A stretch of DNA of 64,000 nt from Veillonellaceae bacterium SB90 (lineage in GTDB: Bacteria; Bacillota; Negativicutes; Selenomonadales; Selenomonadaceae): the NCBI GenBank assembly GCA_902364065.1, contig CABJCJ010000007.1, positions 41,816-105,815 on the forward strand, read 5' to 3'. Both the position numbers and the translations under genes were made by a program. This document shows positions 34,213 to 43,747 of the stretch, in pieces (position 1 is the first letter of the stretch; every line of letters starts with the position of its first letter). The notes beneath the pieces were generated by a model. The model had not been told where the DNA came from. It saw only the letters and a program-made list of their open reading frames with translations, and did no database searches.

Positions 34213-35610
34213 ATGTCACAAATTCTTGCAACCGCATCACCGCTGGGACGTCACTTCACTTTGAAATCTCTGCTGCGCTTTGCAGCACCGTCCATCGGCA
34301 TGATGATCATCATCTCCCTCTATACCGTGACCAATGGCATCTTCATCGGCCGCTATGCCGGCAGCGACGCGCTCGCCGCCTCCAATATCGTCTACCCGGC
34401 CATCAATCTCGTACTGGGGCTGGCCATCATGCTGGCCTCAGGCGGTTCTGCCCTCGTCGCCAAGAATCTCGGCGAAGGCGAGCCTGAGGCCGCGCGGCGG
34501 CGCTTCACCATGCTCACCATCGCCACGGCCGTCTTCTCAGGCGTACTGGCGCTGCTGGCCTTTGCCGCAGGAGACAGTCTTCTCTTCCTGCTCGGTTCCT
34601 CCGCCGAACTCCTCAACGACTGCCGCAGCTATCTCTACGCGCTCCTGCCGTTCTTCCCGTTCGCTGCGCTCATGATTCTCTTCAATGCCTTCTTCATCGC
34701 AGACGGCCGCCCCAGCCAGGGATTCATCGTCTCCGTACTCGCCGGCCTGACCAATGCCGGGCTCGATTACCTGTTCCTCGCCCATCTCGGCCTCGGCGTA
34801 ATGGGCGCCGGACTGGCAACCGGCCTTGCCGACGTGCTGGCGGCTGCCATCGGACTGATCTACTTCCAGCGTTACAGCCGCATCCTGCATTTCGCGCGCC
34901 CGCGCATGGAATGGTCCGCACTCGGGCAGGCCATGTACAACGGCAGCTCAGAACTCATCACGCAGCTCTCGGTCGGCATCACGACCTTCCTGTTCAACAT
35001 CCTGACCTTCCGCTATGCCGGCGCCGACGGCGTCGCGGCCATCTCCGTCATCCTCTATGCCGAGATGCTGCTGACAGCCGTCTACATGGGCTTTACGAAC
35101 GGCGTCGCCCCGATTTTCTCCTACCGCTTCGGTGCGCGGGACTTTAAGGAGCTGCGCCGCCTCGTCCGCCTGAGCCTGACGATCATCGCGGGCGGTGCGC
35201 TGCTCTCCTTCAGCCTCTCGCATCTGCTTGCTGAGCCGCTCGTCTCGCTGTTCCTGCCGCAGGGCGGCCACGTCTGCGAGCTCACGCGCCAGGGCTTTGC
35301 GCTCTTCTCCTTCACGTTCCTGCTCTGCGGGTTCAACCTCTTCATCTCCGGCTTCTTCACGGCCATCTCAGACGGCCGCACATCCGCGCTGATGTCGTTT
35401 GCCCGCAACCTGCTCGGCATCGTCTTCTTCCTTTTGACCCTGCCCCGGATGTTCGGGCTCTCCGGCGTCTGGCTCGCCGTACCGGCTGCCGATATCACGG
35501 CCCTGCTCTTCGGCATCTTCCTGCTCACCAGCAGGATGCGCGAGTTCAAGGATATGGATGCGGCACAGAAAGAAATCCGCCTGACCGGTATCCATGGCAG
35601 GAATGCCTGA
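34213..35610 (+). CDS. MATE family efflux transporter (MepA-like)
   Basis: 465 aa, twelve hydrophobic segments in two homologous halves (first APSIGMMIIISLYTVTNGIFIG, shown here only as PSIGMMIIISLYTVTNGIF; second YNGSSELITQLSVGITTFLF). Motifs fit the MepA/DinF-type Na+ or H+ coupled multidrug exporters. Divergent from a MerR regulator that probably activates it in response to a lipophilic cation. The convergent intergenic region after it holds a parS site and a terminator. Confidence 0.88.
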   Translation: MSQILATASPLGRHFTLKSLLRFAAPSIGMMIIISLYTVTNGIFIGRYAGSDALAASNIVYPAINLVLGLAIMLASGGSALVAKNLGEGEPEAARRRFTMLTIATAVFSGVLALLAFAAGDSLLFLLGSSAELLNDCRSYLYALLPFFPFAALMILFNAFFIADGRPSQGFIVSVLAGLTNAGLDYLFLAHLGLGVMGAGLATGLADVLAAAIGLIYFQRYSRILHFARPRMEWSALGQAMYNGSSELITQLSVGITTFLFNILTFRYAGADGVAAISVILYAEMLLTAVYMGFTNGVAPIFSYRFGARDFKELRRLVRLSLTIIAGGALLSFSLSHLLAEPLVSLFLPQGGHVCELTRQGFALFSFTFLLCGFNLFISGFFTAISDGRTSALMSFARNLLGIVFFLLTLPRMFGLSGVWLAVPAADITALLFGIFLLTSRMREFKDMDAAQKEIRLTGIHGRNA

Positions 35611-35635
35611 CAGCCAGGCGCAGATGTTTTACAGA

Positions 35636-35651
35636 TGTTTCACGTGAAACA
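35636..35651. other. parS site 1
   Basis: Perfect TGTTTCACGTGAAACA, the ParB-binding centromere site. It lies between convergent genes and its last base starts the terminator hairpin at 35651. Confidence 0.95.
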
Positions 35652-35692
35652 AAATCAGCCTTTCCACTTCGCAGCGGAAAGGCTGATTTTTT
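35651..35692. terminator. Bidirectional terminator between MATE and glutamate synthase genes
   Basis: 15-bp stem AAAATCAGCCTTTCC / GGAAAGGCTGATTTT with T tracts on both strands. Confidence 0.9.
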
Positions 35693-35714
35693 ATTGCATG
35701 TGCTCCGATATGCC

Positions 35715-38051
35715 TCAGGCTTTGGCGCCCGTGGAGTACATCGGGATCTTTTCCGGATTGTCCTGGATTGTCCAGACACCGCAGGGGCAGACACCGGCAC
35801 AGATGCCGCAGCCGATGCAGCGGTTCGGGTCGGACACGTACTCCCACGAGCCGTCTTCCTTCTCGACACGCGTGATGGCCTTCTCCGGGCAGGACTCGAG
35901 GCACATCTTGCAGTCACGGCAGGTACCGCAGCTCACGCAGCGCGTATGATCGCTGACGGGGTCGCCGAGCAGGCAGTGATGGCATTTATCGAAATACGCC
36001 TTGGAAAGGCGCTCTGCAGGGATTTGCGGCTTCTCAGGGAACGGCTGGGCAGGCTTGCCCATGACGTACTGGTCAACGAACCAGGCGGCCTTGCGGCCGC
36101 TGCCGATCGCATCCGTCAGGCGGCCCGGCTTGATCGTATCACCGGCCGTGAAGACGCCGTCCATGATGGAAAGGTCTTTCTTCGGCACAAGCCAGCTCTT
36201 GCGGAAGTATTCGATGCCCTCATCCTCCGGCAGGAAGTCGAGGACCGGCTCCTCACCGATGGAGACGATGACCTGGTCCGCTTCGATGAAGCGGCCGTCA
36301 TTGCCATATACGCCCTCGGGCGTGATCCTGCTCGTGAAGAACGGCCAGACGATCTTGCCGCCAAGTCCCTCGAAATAAGCGATTTCCTTGGCAAACGCCG
36401 CCGGCTTCTGGACATCGACGGCGATGACGGATTCCGCGCCCATCTCATAGGCGCCGCGGCACGTATCCATGCCGGAGTTGCCGGCGCCGATGACGACGAC
36501 CTTCCTTCCCGTTTTCGGGTGCTCGCCGCGGTTGATGGCCTTGAGGTACTCGAGGCCCATCGTCAGATGCTCCACGCCCTCCCACGGGAAGAAGCGGGAT
36601 TTCGTGCCGCCCGTAGCGACGACGACAGCATCGCTGCTCTCGCGGATCTTGTCAAATTTCTCACGGTCTACCTTGCAGCCCGGAACAAATTTGACGCCGA
36701 CGCTCTCAATGCGCTTGAGCTCGGATTCGAGCAATTCGTGTGAGAGACGGCCACGCGGGATGACCTGTTCGAGCTTGCCGCCAATGTGGTCAGCATCGTC
36801 GTAGACCGTGACCTCATGGCCCTTGCGGGCGAGCTGCCAGGCCGTCGAGAGGCCGGCGACGCCGCCGCCGATGATGCCGATCTTCTTGCCGGTCTTCGTC
36901 TTCGGCGGTTCCACCTTGGCAAAGGCGGAGCTGTAGCCGAGGTCACCGATCTGGATGGGCTCATCAATCGTGCCGCGCGTGCAGGCATCCATGCAGGGAT
37001 TCGGGCAGACCGAGCCGCAGACCGAGCCGGGGAACGGCGTGTAATCGAGCTCAAGCTGGATGGCCTCTTCGAGGCGGCCCATGCGGATGAGATCGTAGCG
37101 GCGCTGCGTCGGGATGCCCGTCGGGCAGTTGAATTCGCAGGGTGCCGCGAATTTCGCATTGTCCCAGCTCGGCACGCGCAGACGGTAAAGGCCCGTGCAG
37201 ATCGTATTGTGAACCTCGAAATCATCGTGTGCGACATCCGAGAAAATGCCGCCCTTGACCCATTCCTTGAGGCGGAAAGCGTGGAGATCCGGCGCTGCCT
37301 TCGGCTTGCGCTCAGCAGCCGTCAGCGGGCGCAGCTTGTGCCACTGGCTCCAGTCCGTCAGCTCCTTCAGGAGTTCCGGACGCTCGATATGCGCGAGGAA
37401 ATCCTCCATGCCGCCTGCGAGGAAGGCAATGTCGTCATCGTCAAGGTCCGAGCAGATGATGTCGGCCGGATGCGTGCCGATCGGGCCGCGCACGTAGACG
37501 ACGCCGCCGACCATGCCGACACAGGCGCGCTCGCCGAGTACGGACTCGAACTGCTCGCTGTCGTAGCCGCAGACGACGGCCTTGCCGCCACCCATGAACT
37601 CGAAGGAGAACGAGCCGACATTCTTGAGGATCCAGAGTTCCGGCTCCTCATAGAGCGGATCGTGCTTCATCAGGGAACCCGTACGCGTGCCGCCGCGGCC
37701 GCCGATAAAGATCTTGCCGCCCGAGGAGCAGTGACCTGCCGTATCGCCGGCATCGCCACGTACCGTAATGATACCCCCGGCGTTGAGCCAGCCGACATCG
37801 GCTGAGGTCGATTCCTCGATGATGATTTCCGTGCCCGGCAGGCACATGGAGCCGGCACGCTGGCCGGCGTTCCAGACATGGAAGTGCAGCTTCTTGCCTT
37901 CCGGATGCCAGAGCGGACCGCCGATGTCGTGCTGACCGGAAGCCTTGATCTCAAAGTCCGTCTCGCCCTGCTTGACGGCTTCGCCGATGGCCAGGAGCAG
38001 GTCCTGGGTGGACATGCGTTCATGCCCTTTCATGGTGTCTATCTTAAACAT
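35715..38051 (-). CDS. Glutamate synthase: GXGXG domain fused to NADPH-oxidoreductase small subunit
   Basis: 778 aa fusion. Residues about 15-245 are the GltB C-terminal GXGXG beta-helix (GGIITVRGDAGDTAGHCSSG). The rest is a GltD-like module: an N-terminal Fe-S domain (CEFNCPTGIPT, CGSVCPNPCMDACTRG), two dinucleotide folds (GIIGGGVAGLSTA and VVIGAGNSGMD) and a C-terminal ferredoxin (CIGCGICAGVCP). It supplies electrons from NAD(P)H to the FMN subunit encoded upstream. Start ATG 38051 follows AGGAGGAG, 18 bp after the FMN-subunit gene. Confidence 0.9.
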   Translation of the reverse strand: MFKIDTMKGHERMSTQDLLLAIGEAVKQGETDFEIKASGQHDIGGPLWHPEGKKLHFHVWNAGQRAGSMCLPGTEIIIEESTSADVGWLNAGGIITVRGDAGDTAGHCSSGGKIFIGGRGGTRTGSLMKHDPLYEEPELWILKNVGSFSFEFMGGGKAVVCGYDSEQFESVLGERACVGMVGGVVYVRGPIGTHPADIICSDLDDDDIAFLAGGMEDFLAHIERPELLKELTDWSQWHKLRPLTAAERKPKAAPDLHAFRLKEWVKGGIFSDVAHDDFEVHNTICTGLYRLRVPSWDNAKFAAPCEFNCPTGIPTQRRYDLIRMGRLEEAIQLELDYTPFPGSVCGSVCPNPCMDACTRGTIDEPIQIGDLGYSSAFAKVEPPKTKTGKKIGIIGGGVAGLSTAWQLARKGHEVTVYDDADHIGGKLEQVIPRGRLSHELLESELKRIESVGVKFVPGCKVDREKFDKIRESSDAVVVATGGTKSRFFPWEGVEHLTMGLEYLKAINRGEHPKTGRKVVVIGAGNSGMDTCRGAYEMGAESVIAVDVQKPAAFAKEIAYFEGLGGKIVWPFFTSRITPEGVYGNDGRFIEADQVIVSIGEEPVLDFLPEDEGIEYFRKSWLVPKKDLSIMDGVFTAGDTIKPGRLTDAIGSGRKAAWFVDQYVMGKPAQPFPEKPQIPAERLSKAYFDKCHHCLLGDPVSDHTRCVSCGTCRDCKMCLESCPEKAITRVEKEDGSWEYVSDPNRCIGCGICAGVCPCGVWTIQDNPEKIPMYSTGAKA

Positions 38052-38069
38052 TAAGCTCTCCTCCTGCTA

Positions 38070-39701
38070 TCAGCAAACGTACTGGATACCAAGCTTGTCC
38101 GCCACGGCCTTGTCCGTGGAAACGAGCGCATCGCTGCGGCCGATTGGCAGCGAGCTGTTGCCGATTGGCGCCATGAGTTTCTTGAGCTCGGCGTCGAAGG
38201 CCAGTACGTAATCGACGATTTTCTGTGCACCGCGGTCGATGTCAAGGCGCTTGACGAGACGCGGATCCTGCGAGCAGATGCCCATCGGGCACTTGCCCGT
38301 ATTGCAGGAATTGCAGCGGCCCTGCTCATTGCCGATGCAGCCGAGGAGCTGGATGAGGATCTTGCCGACGAAGACGCCGTTGGCACCGAGGCACATCATC
38401 TTGAAGGCATCAGCTGCGGCATTGCCCGTCATGCCGATACCGCCGCCGCCGTAGAGGGGAATCTGTCCCTGCAGGCCCTGCTTGACGGCTGCGAGATAGC
38501 AGTCGCGGATCTTCGAGACGACCGGATGGCCTGTATGGTCGAGCGAGACTTCGTTGGCCGCGCCCGTGCCGCCCTGGATGCCGTCGATGAAGAAGCCGCC
38601 GCAGATCTTGTACGGATCGCGCAGCAGATTGTTGTAGACCGATACCGACGTGGCCGAAGCCGCGCACTTGATGGCAACCGGCACACGGAAGCCGAAGGCC
38701 GCATTCATCGAGAGATGCATCTTCTGGACGGATTCCTCGATGGAGTACAGGCCCTGATGGTTCGGCGGCGAAGCGAGCGTCGCCTTCGGTACACCGCGGA
38801 TGGCCTGGACATGCTCGGCCACCTTTGCCTCCGGCAGCAGGCCGCCATCACCCGGTTTTGCACCCTGGCCAATCTTGATGAGGATGCCGGCAGGATCCGT
38901 CTTCATGTGCGGCATGGCCTTGATGATGCGGTTCCAGCCGAAGTGACCGGATGCGATCTGGATGATGAAGTATTTGAGGTAATCCGATTCGAGGAGTTTT
39001 ACCGGCATGCCGCCTTCACCAGAGCTCATGCGTACCGGCAGGCCGCATTTCTCATTGAGGTAGCCGACGGCGAGAGCCACGGCCTCCCAGGCGCGCGTCG
39101 AGAGAGCACCGATGGACATATCCGAGAAAATCAACGGGTAGATCCAGTGAACCGGCGGCGTGTGTTTCGTCTCGACGAGCTTGCCATCCTTGATGGCAAA
39201 CGGCAGTTCCTTGGCCGAGAGCACGCGACCGAACGGCGAGCGGATATCAAAGGTATGGCGCGCAGCATCGAGCGACGGGTCCGTCATCTGCGAGATGCGG
39301 CCGACGACGATGGAATCGAGCGTGCGCTGTGCATTGAGGTTCGTGCGGCCGCCGCGCTTGATGGGGCCATGATCCTTCGAGAGCAGCGTCTTTCTCGTAT
39401 CCGGGTTGCGCACGGGGCGAATGGCATTGTTCGGGCAGACCTTCTCGCAGATGCCGCAGCCACGGCAGAAATCCGTGAGGCTCGCCACCTGCTTGATGAC
39501 CGGACGGGCCGCATGCAAATGCTTTGGCTCCGGCTGCGTGCTCTCCGAAATGGTCATGTCGCGGCGCTCCACGCTGACCTTGATGGATTTGAAGGAACAG
39601 CTGGCCACGCAGCTGCCGCACATCGTACAACGCGAGGGATCGTATTCTATTTTCCAGGGCAGATCGTTGACGCCCACATCCTGAGTCTTTACTGCTTCCA
39701 T
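38070..39701 (-). CDS. Glutamate synthase FMN-binding (central) subunit with ferredoxin domain
   Basis: 543 aa. An N-terminal ferredoxin-like domain has two clusters (CTMCGSCVASC and CRGCGICEKVCP). The FMN barrel of GltB follows (PVRMSSGEGGMP, GGTGAANEVSLDHTG, with YGGGGIGMTGNAAADAF near the C terminus), and the 3Fe-4S cysteines are in GRCNSCNTGKCPMGICSQD. It forms glutamate from 2-oxoglutarate and ammonia delivered by the amidotransferase subunit. Overlaps the upstream amidotransferase gene by 13 bp. Confidence 0.92.
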   Translation of the reverse strand: MEAVKTQDVGVNDLPWKIEYDPSRCTMCGSCVASCSFKSIKVSVERRDMTISESTQPEPKHLHAARPVIKQVASLTDFCRGCGICEKVCPNNAIRPVRNPDTRKTLLSKDHGPIKRGGRTNLNAQRTLDSIVVGRISQMTDPSLDAARHTFDIRSPFGRVLSAKELPFAIKDGKLVETKHTPPVHWIYPLIFSDMSIGALSTRAWEAVALAVGYLNEKCGLPVRMSSGEGGMPVKLLESDYLKYFIIQIASGHFGWNRIIKAMPHMKTDPAGILIKIGQGAKPGDGGLLPEAKVAEHVQAIRGVPKATLASPPNHQGLYSIEESVQKMHLSMNAAFGFRVPVAIKCAASATSVSVYNNLLRDPYKICGGFFIDGIQGGTGAANEVSLDHTGHPVVSKIRDCYLAAVKQGLQGQIPLYGGGGIGMTGNAAADAFKMMCLGANGVFVGKILIQLLGCIGNEQGRCNSCNTGKCPMGICSQDPRLVKRLDIDRGAQKIVDYVLAFDAELKKLMAPIGNSSLPIGRSDALVSTDKAVADKLGIQYVC

Positions 39702-40795
39702 CTCTGTACCTCCAGGTCATTGTCGATGACGACGATTTCACGTTCATTCGGATAGATATCCTGCGTCTGGTCACGATCCGGCATGATTTCATTGAGGCCG
39801 CAGACCTCCGACGAGATGGCTACCATATCATCCGTGCGTCCGACCACGACGGGGCGCAGCTTCTTGGAATCGCAGCAGGTAATCATCTTCATGTCCGGCA
39901 GGACGCCGATGATGGTGTTCGGGCCGTTGATCTCGAGGTTCGCGAGGCTCTGACGGATCGCGATGAGCACATCCTTGTCGGGACGCTCGGCGATCTCCTC
40001 GAACGGCAGCGGCGTGATGACGTGCTTGTAATACGTCAGCGGCCACTTGAGTTCGTGATGGACGTAATGGAGCGTATTGAGGAAGCACTGGGAATCGGAC
40101 TCAAAGCCGATGTAGCCGCGGTGCAGGGATTTCTGGAATTCCTTGTTCTTCGTGTAGAACGTATTCTCACCGTTGGCGCAGAGCGTGTAGCCCTGCAGGA
40201 AGAACGGATGCGCCGCATAGCGGACGATGTCGTAGTTCGTGTTCTGACGGCACTGGGCCACGATGGATTTCGCCACGAGGCAGCCATTGTCGTCCCAGAG
40301 ATGGAAATACGTCGCGATATCGCGCGGATCGCCGATCTCCTTGAGCGTCAGCACATCCGGCCAGAAGGAATAAACAAAGCCGGCATCCTCTTTCTCGAGC
40401 AGCTTGCGCAGTGCCAGGCGCGTATCGAGCAGCAGGTCTTCCTTCTGCTCCTTCGTCATGTGTTCGGCATCCTCCGGATAATCGTAATTGCGGAAGATGT
40501 AGTACGGCATCGCCTTGATATCAAGGCCCGGACGTTTATCCGGCACCGGGATCCACTCGGCCAGCTGGATGAAGTTATGGGCATCCATATACTCCTCCAC
40601 GAGCTGCGCGCCGCGCTGCGTGCAAGCCAGCGACAGCAGCGGCTTGTCCTTATAATTGGAAAAGATTCCGTACAGGTCCTGCATGACCATGGCGAAACCA
40701 GAATTGTCGTGCCCTTCCTGCTGCGGCAGCATCAGGTGAAGTGCCTTGGATGGCTGAATGGGTACTTTACTCTTGATTGAACCTATCCGACACAT
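39689..40795 (-). CDS. Glutamate synthase glutamine amidotransferase subunit
   Basis: About 368 aa class II (Ntn) glutamine amidotransferase corresponding to the GltB N-terminal domain. The start at ATG 40795 leaves Cys2 (MCRIGSIKS) as the N-terminal nucleophile; an upstream in-frame ATG at 40819 would bury it. GHDNSGFAMV follows. First gene of the three-gene operon, giving the archaeal-style split layout: amidotransferase, FMN domain, then GXGXG plus reductase. Confidence 0.9.
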   Translation of the reverse strand: MCRIGSIKSKVPIQPSKALHLMLPQQEGHDNSGFAMVMQDLYGIFSNYKDKPLLSLACTQRGAQLVEEYMDAHNFIQLAEWIPVPDKRPGLDIKAMPYYIFRNYDYPEDAEHMTKEQKEDLLLDTRLALRKLLEKEDAGFVYSFWPDVLTLKEIGDPRDIATYFHLWDDNGCLVAKSIVAQCRQNTNYDIVRYAAHPFFLQGYTLCANGENTFYTKNKEFQKSLHRGYIGFESDSQCFLNTLHYVHHELKWPLTYYKHVITPLPFEEIAERPDKDVLIAIRQSLANLEINGPNTIIGVLPDMKMITCCDSKKLRPVVVGRTDDMVAISSEVCGLNEIMPDRDQTQDIYPNEREIVVIDNDLEVQRWKQ

Positions 40796-40861
40796 GGCGG
40801 TCTCTCCTTCTATATACACACAAATGTATTTTTACAATGCATATTGGGTTACGTAACTTCT

Positions 40862-40913
40862 ATTATAAAAATGTATACTTGCTATGTCAACCGGAATGTA
40901 ACATGTATACATG
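40862..40913 (-). promoter_or_regulatory. Glutamate synthase promoter with palindromic operator candidates
   Basis: TTGACA (plus 40885-40890), 17 bp, TATAAT (plus 40862-40867). A perfect 12-bp palindrome CATGTATACATG lies upstream of the -35 box at 40902-40913, with another GTATAC in the spacer. A GTTACGTAAC palindrome (40848-40857) covers the expected start site. Confidence 0.75.
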
Positions 40914-40969
40914 AATACCACGCTTCCCATAATTATTTTTTTTTGTTTATACTTGTATGAAAAAGAATA

Positions 40970-41014
40970 CAAAAAAATCCCGCGCAAACTCGAACAAACA
41001 AGTTTGTGCGGGAT
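40970..41014 (-). terminator. M23 peptidase gene terminator
   Basis: 14-bp stem (40977-40990 / 41001-41014) followed by T7 on the minus strand. The gap 40914-40969 shows nothing further. Confidence 0.88.
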
Positions 41015-41041
41015 TCACTGTCAATCCAGAACCGATATGGC

Positions 41042-42079
41042 TTAGAGATAACCCACCGGATTGACCGGCGAACCATTGACACGGACTTCATAGTGGACGT
41101 GCGGGCCCGTCGAGAACCCCGTGCTGCCCATGTAGGCAATGATCTGGCCGCGGCGTACATGCTGGCCGGCCGAGACGACGACCTGCATCGCATGGCCGTA
41201 ACGCGTCATGATGCCATTGCCATGGTCGATGTCGACCATATTGCCGTAGCCGCCCGAATTCCAGCCGGCCGTCGTGACGACACCATCCGCCGTTGCAACA
41301 ATCGGCGTGCCCATATCATTGGCGATATCGATGCCCGGATGGAAGTCCGAACCGTTCCAGCGCAGGCCGAACGGCGAGCTCACATCGCCGCGTGCCGGCC
41401 AGATGGAAGGCGTCGTGATGGATACACCGGCCATCGTCGTCATGCCCGGCAGCGAGGAACCCGCGGCCATGCCCAACTGCTCCTGCTGCTGCTTGAGCTG
41501 CTCCTGCAGGGCCAACAGGGATTCGCGGCGCTTGGCGACATCCTTCTCGAGATTGTCGAGTGCCGCGCTGACATTCTCCAGATCCGGCGTCACATGTGGG
41601 CCGCCCTGGCCATCATGCGTGCCGTCGCTGCTGTTATCCATCTGTCCGGCATCATCCTCTGCAGGGCCGGCGCCCGACATGCGGCGCAAATCCGATTCCA
41701 GCTGCGTCAGCTGATCGAGCTGGTCCTGCAGCGCATTGGCCTTCTTCGAGAGCTGCAGCAGCTGTTCCTGCTGGATATTGTTGACTTCCCGGAGCTCGCG
41801 GATTTCCGAAGCGCCATTCTGATTGACGAACGTGCTGTAAACCGAATAGCTGAAGGCGCCGACAAACAGCAGTGCACCTGCGGCCAGCGAGGCTGCCCCG
41901 TACTTGAGCATGCGTGCCGAAAGGCGGATGCTCTTGACATCGCCCTTGTCATCCGGTATGAGCTTGATTGTATAGATGGTCTGCTTCTTCTTCGGTTTTG
42001 CCTTCGGCTGCTCTGCCTTCTGCTTCTCAGCGGCAGCCGCCTGTTCCGGCTGTTTCTCTTCCTTATTATCGTTATCCAA
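41042..42079 (-). CDS. M23 family cell-wall endopeptidase, membrane-anchored
   Basis: About 345 aa. A charged cytoplasmic N terminus rich in Lys/Gln/Ala, one transmembrane helix (YGAASLAAGALLFVGAFSYSV), a coiled coil (about residues 90-210), and a C-terminal LytM/M23 domain with Zn ligands in FHPGIDIAN and GPHVHYEV. Cleaves or regulates cleavage of peptidoglycan peptide bridges. I choose TTG 42079, 8-9 nt after GGAGG; upstream in-frame codons have no binding site. It is next to DUF4446-parB-parA on the same strand. Confidence 0.85.
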   Translation of the reverse strand: MDNDNKEEKQPEQAAAAEKQKAEQPKAKPKKKQTIYTIKLIPDDKGDVKSIRLSARMLKYGAASLAAGALLFVGAFSYSVYSTFVNQNGASEIRELREVNNIQQEQLLQLSKKANALQDQLDQLTQLESDLRRMSGAGPAEDDAGQMDNSSDGTHDGQGGPHVTPDLENVSAALDNLEKDVAKRRESLLALQEQLKQQQEQLGMAAGSSLPGMTTMAGVSITTPSIWPARGDVSSPFGLRWNGSDFHPGIDIANDMGTPIVATADGVVTTAGWNSGGYGNMVDIDHGNGIMTRYGHAMQVVVSAGQHVRRGQIIAYMGSTGFSTGPHVHYEVRVNGSPVNPVGYL

Positions 42080-42152
42080 AAAACCGAACCTCCAAAAACA
42101 AAAATAATCCACGGACCCTTACTCTCCCTGGATTACAACTGATCAAATGACG

Positions 42153-42192
42153 AAAAATGAACCTTATGCTTTATTATAGCATAAGGTTCATT
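42153..42192 (-). terminator. DUF4446 gene terminator
   Basis: Perfect 15-bp stem (42156-42170 / 42178-42192) with T5 on the minus strand. Confidence 0.88.
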
Positions 42193-42217
42193 CCAATTCA
42201 AAACATTATTTTTCCAT

Positions 42218-42736
42218 TCAGGCCTCTGCCGCAACTTTCCCCATGGCCTCATCAAGAGCCTGCTGTTCCTCTGCCATCAGTGCATACGTGGACGTTCCGT
42301 TCTCCACAGGCTTGACGTAGCTGCGCGAATCCTCACGGCCGAAAATACTCGTGAGGATGACGCCGTTGTTGTGTGAATCCAGCAAAGCGACCGCATAGCT
42401 GAGGTCGCTGCCCATGTCGTCAAACGCACGGAAACGCACGACGCTGACACGCGTGATGGCCAGCTGCAGCAGGGCATCAAGGCGCTCATTTTCCTGCTTG
42501 ATGCGTTCATTCTCCTCAGCCACGGCCTTCATCTCATTGATATGCCCGATCAGCATGCGTTCCAGATTCGACCCATCAGCGCCCGTCATCATCTTGCGGT
42601 ACCGCTTCTTCATGTAATTGACCTTCATGTAGAGATTGATGGTCAGCAAAAGCAGCAGCAGGGCCAGAATGCCCAGGGCCGCAACGATTACGACGATATT
42701 ATCGAGTGCAAGTTTGGTGATTACCTGAATATCCAT
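42218..42736 (-). CDS. DUF4446 family membrane protein
   Basis: 172 aa. One N-terminal transmembrane helix (NIVVIVAALGILALLLLLLTIN), a coiled-coil segment (MKAVAEENERIKQENERLDALL), then a conserved globular part (VSVVRFRAFDDMGSDLSYAVALLD). This is the DUF4446 pattern, a family that sits beside parAB in many Firmicutes. Its biochemical role is unknown. It follows parB with a parS site in between. Confidence 0.85.
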   Translation of the reverse strand: MDIQVITKLALDNIVVIVAALGILALLLLLLTINLYMKVNYMKKRYRKMMTGADGSNLERMLIGHINEMKAVAEENERIKQENERLDALLQLAITRVSVVRFRAFDDMGSDLSYAVALLDSHNNGVILTSIFGREDSRSYVKPVENGTSTYALMAEEQQALDEAMGKVAAEA

Positions 42737-42773
42737 TTTCTTCTTGAAAACTCCTTAGAATGTATAACAACGA

Positions 42774-42789
42774 TGTTTCACGTGAAACA
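42774..42789. other. parS site 2
   Basis: Perfect TGTTTCACGTGAAACA, within a 20-bp palindrome, between parB and the DUF4446 gene. Confidence 0.95.
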
Positions 42790-42796
42790 TCATGGA

Positions 42797-43747
42797 TCAA
42801 ACCACGAAATCCTTTGGTCCTCCGGCCGACGGAGCAGGAGGATTCTCCTGCCTGGTCAGGAGTTCCAGCAGCCGTTCCAGATCGTCTTCTGAATAAAATT
42901 CGATCTCGATGCGGCTTTTTTTGCGTCCCGGACGAATGTGCACACTCGTGCCGAGGGCCTCGACCAGACGGTTCGCCGCAGCTTCGAGGAAGGCGTCCGG
43001 ATTGCGCCCGCTCTGCCCGTCATTCGCCGCCTGCTCTACTTTCGCCCCAGACAGGGACTGAAGATACGCCGGGTTCTCAAGCAGCTTATGCACGAGTTCC
43101 TCGGCCTGCCGGGCTGAGCTGCCATGCTCGCGGATAAACGCGGCAGCCTGACGCTGCAAATCCATGTCGTCAAGCGCGAGCAGCGGCTTGGCCTGCCCCA
43201 TCGACAAATCGCCGCTCGCGACATCATCCTGAATGTCGGGTGCCAGGCGCAGCAGCCGCAGGAAATTGGCAACATGTGAACGGCTGCGGCCGATCTTCTG
43301 CGCAATGACCTCCTGCGTCAGATGGAAATCCTGCATGAGGCGTTCGTACGCCCGCGCCTCCTCAATCGCATTGAGGTTCTCACGCTGGATGTTCTCGATC
43401 AGGGCAATCTCACTGACCTCCGCATCATTGTACTCACGCACAAGCGCGGGCACTTTCACGAGGCCGGCCAGGCGTGCCGCACGCAGGCGGCGCTCCCCGG
43501 CTATGAGCTCATAGCCGTGCTCAGTCAGCCGGCGCACGATGAGCGGCTGCAATATGCCGTAATGCTGGATGGATGCGCGGAGCTCCTCGAGAGCCCCTTC
43601 ATCAAATTCCTGACGAGGCTGATAACGGTTGGCCTGTATATCAGCTGCCGGGATTTCCTGCACCTGATCTCTGGCCGGCGTGATCTTGCGGTCCTTGAGC
43701 AGGGCTCCCAGTCCCTTGCCAAGGCCGCCATGCCCCTTACTTGCCAT
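42797..43747 (-). CDS. parB: Chromosome partitioning protein ParB (Spo0J)
   Basis: 316 aa CTP-dependent DNA clamp that loads at parS. The N-terminal ParA-stimulating segment (GLGKGLGALLKD) is followed by the ParB/CTP-binding domain (NRYQPRQEF, ELIAGERRLRAARLAG, IENIQRENLNAIEEA), a HTH that reads parS (QEVIAQKIGRSRSHVANFLRLL) and a C-terminal dimerisation domain. It overlaps parA by 11 bp. parS sites flank it at 42774 and 44705. Confidence 0.96.
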   Translation of the reverse strand: MASKGHGGLGKGLGALLKDRKITPARDQVQEIPAADIQANRYQPRQEFDEGALEELRASIQHYGILQPLIVRRLTEHGYELIAGERRLRAARLAGLVKVPALVREYNDAEVSEIALIENIQRENLNAIEEARAYERLMQDFHLTQEVIAQKIGRSRSHVANFLRLLRLAPDIQDDVASGDLSMGQAKPLLALDDMDLQRQAAAFIREHGSSARQAEELVHKLLENPAYLQSLSGAKVEQAANDGQSGRNPDAFLEAAANRLVEALGTSVHIRPGRKKSRIEIEFYSEDDLERLLELLTRQENPPAPSAGGPKDFVV

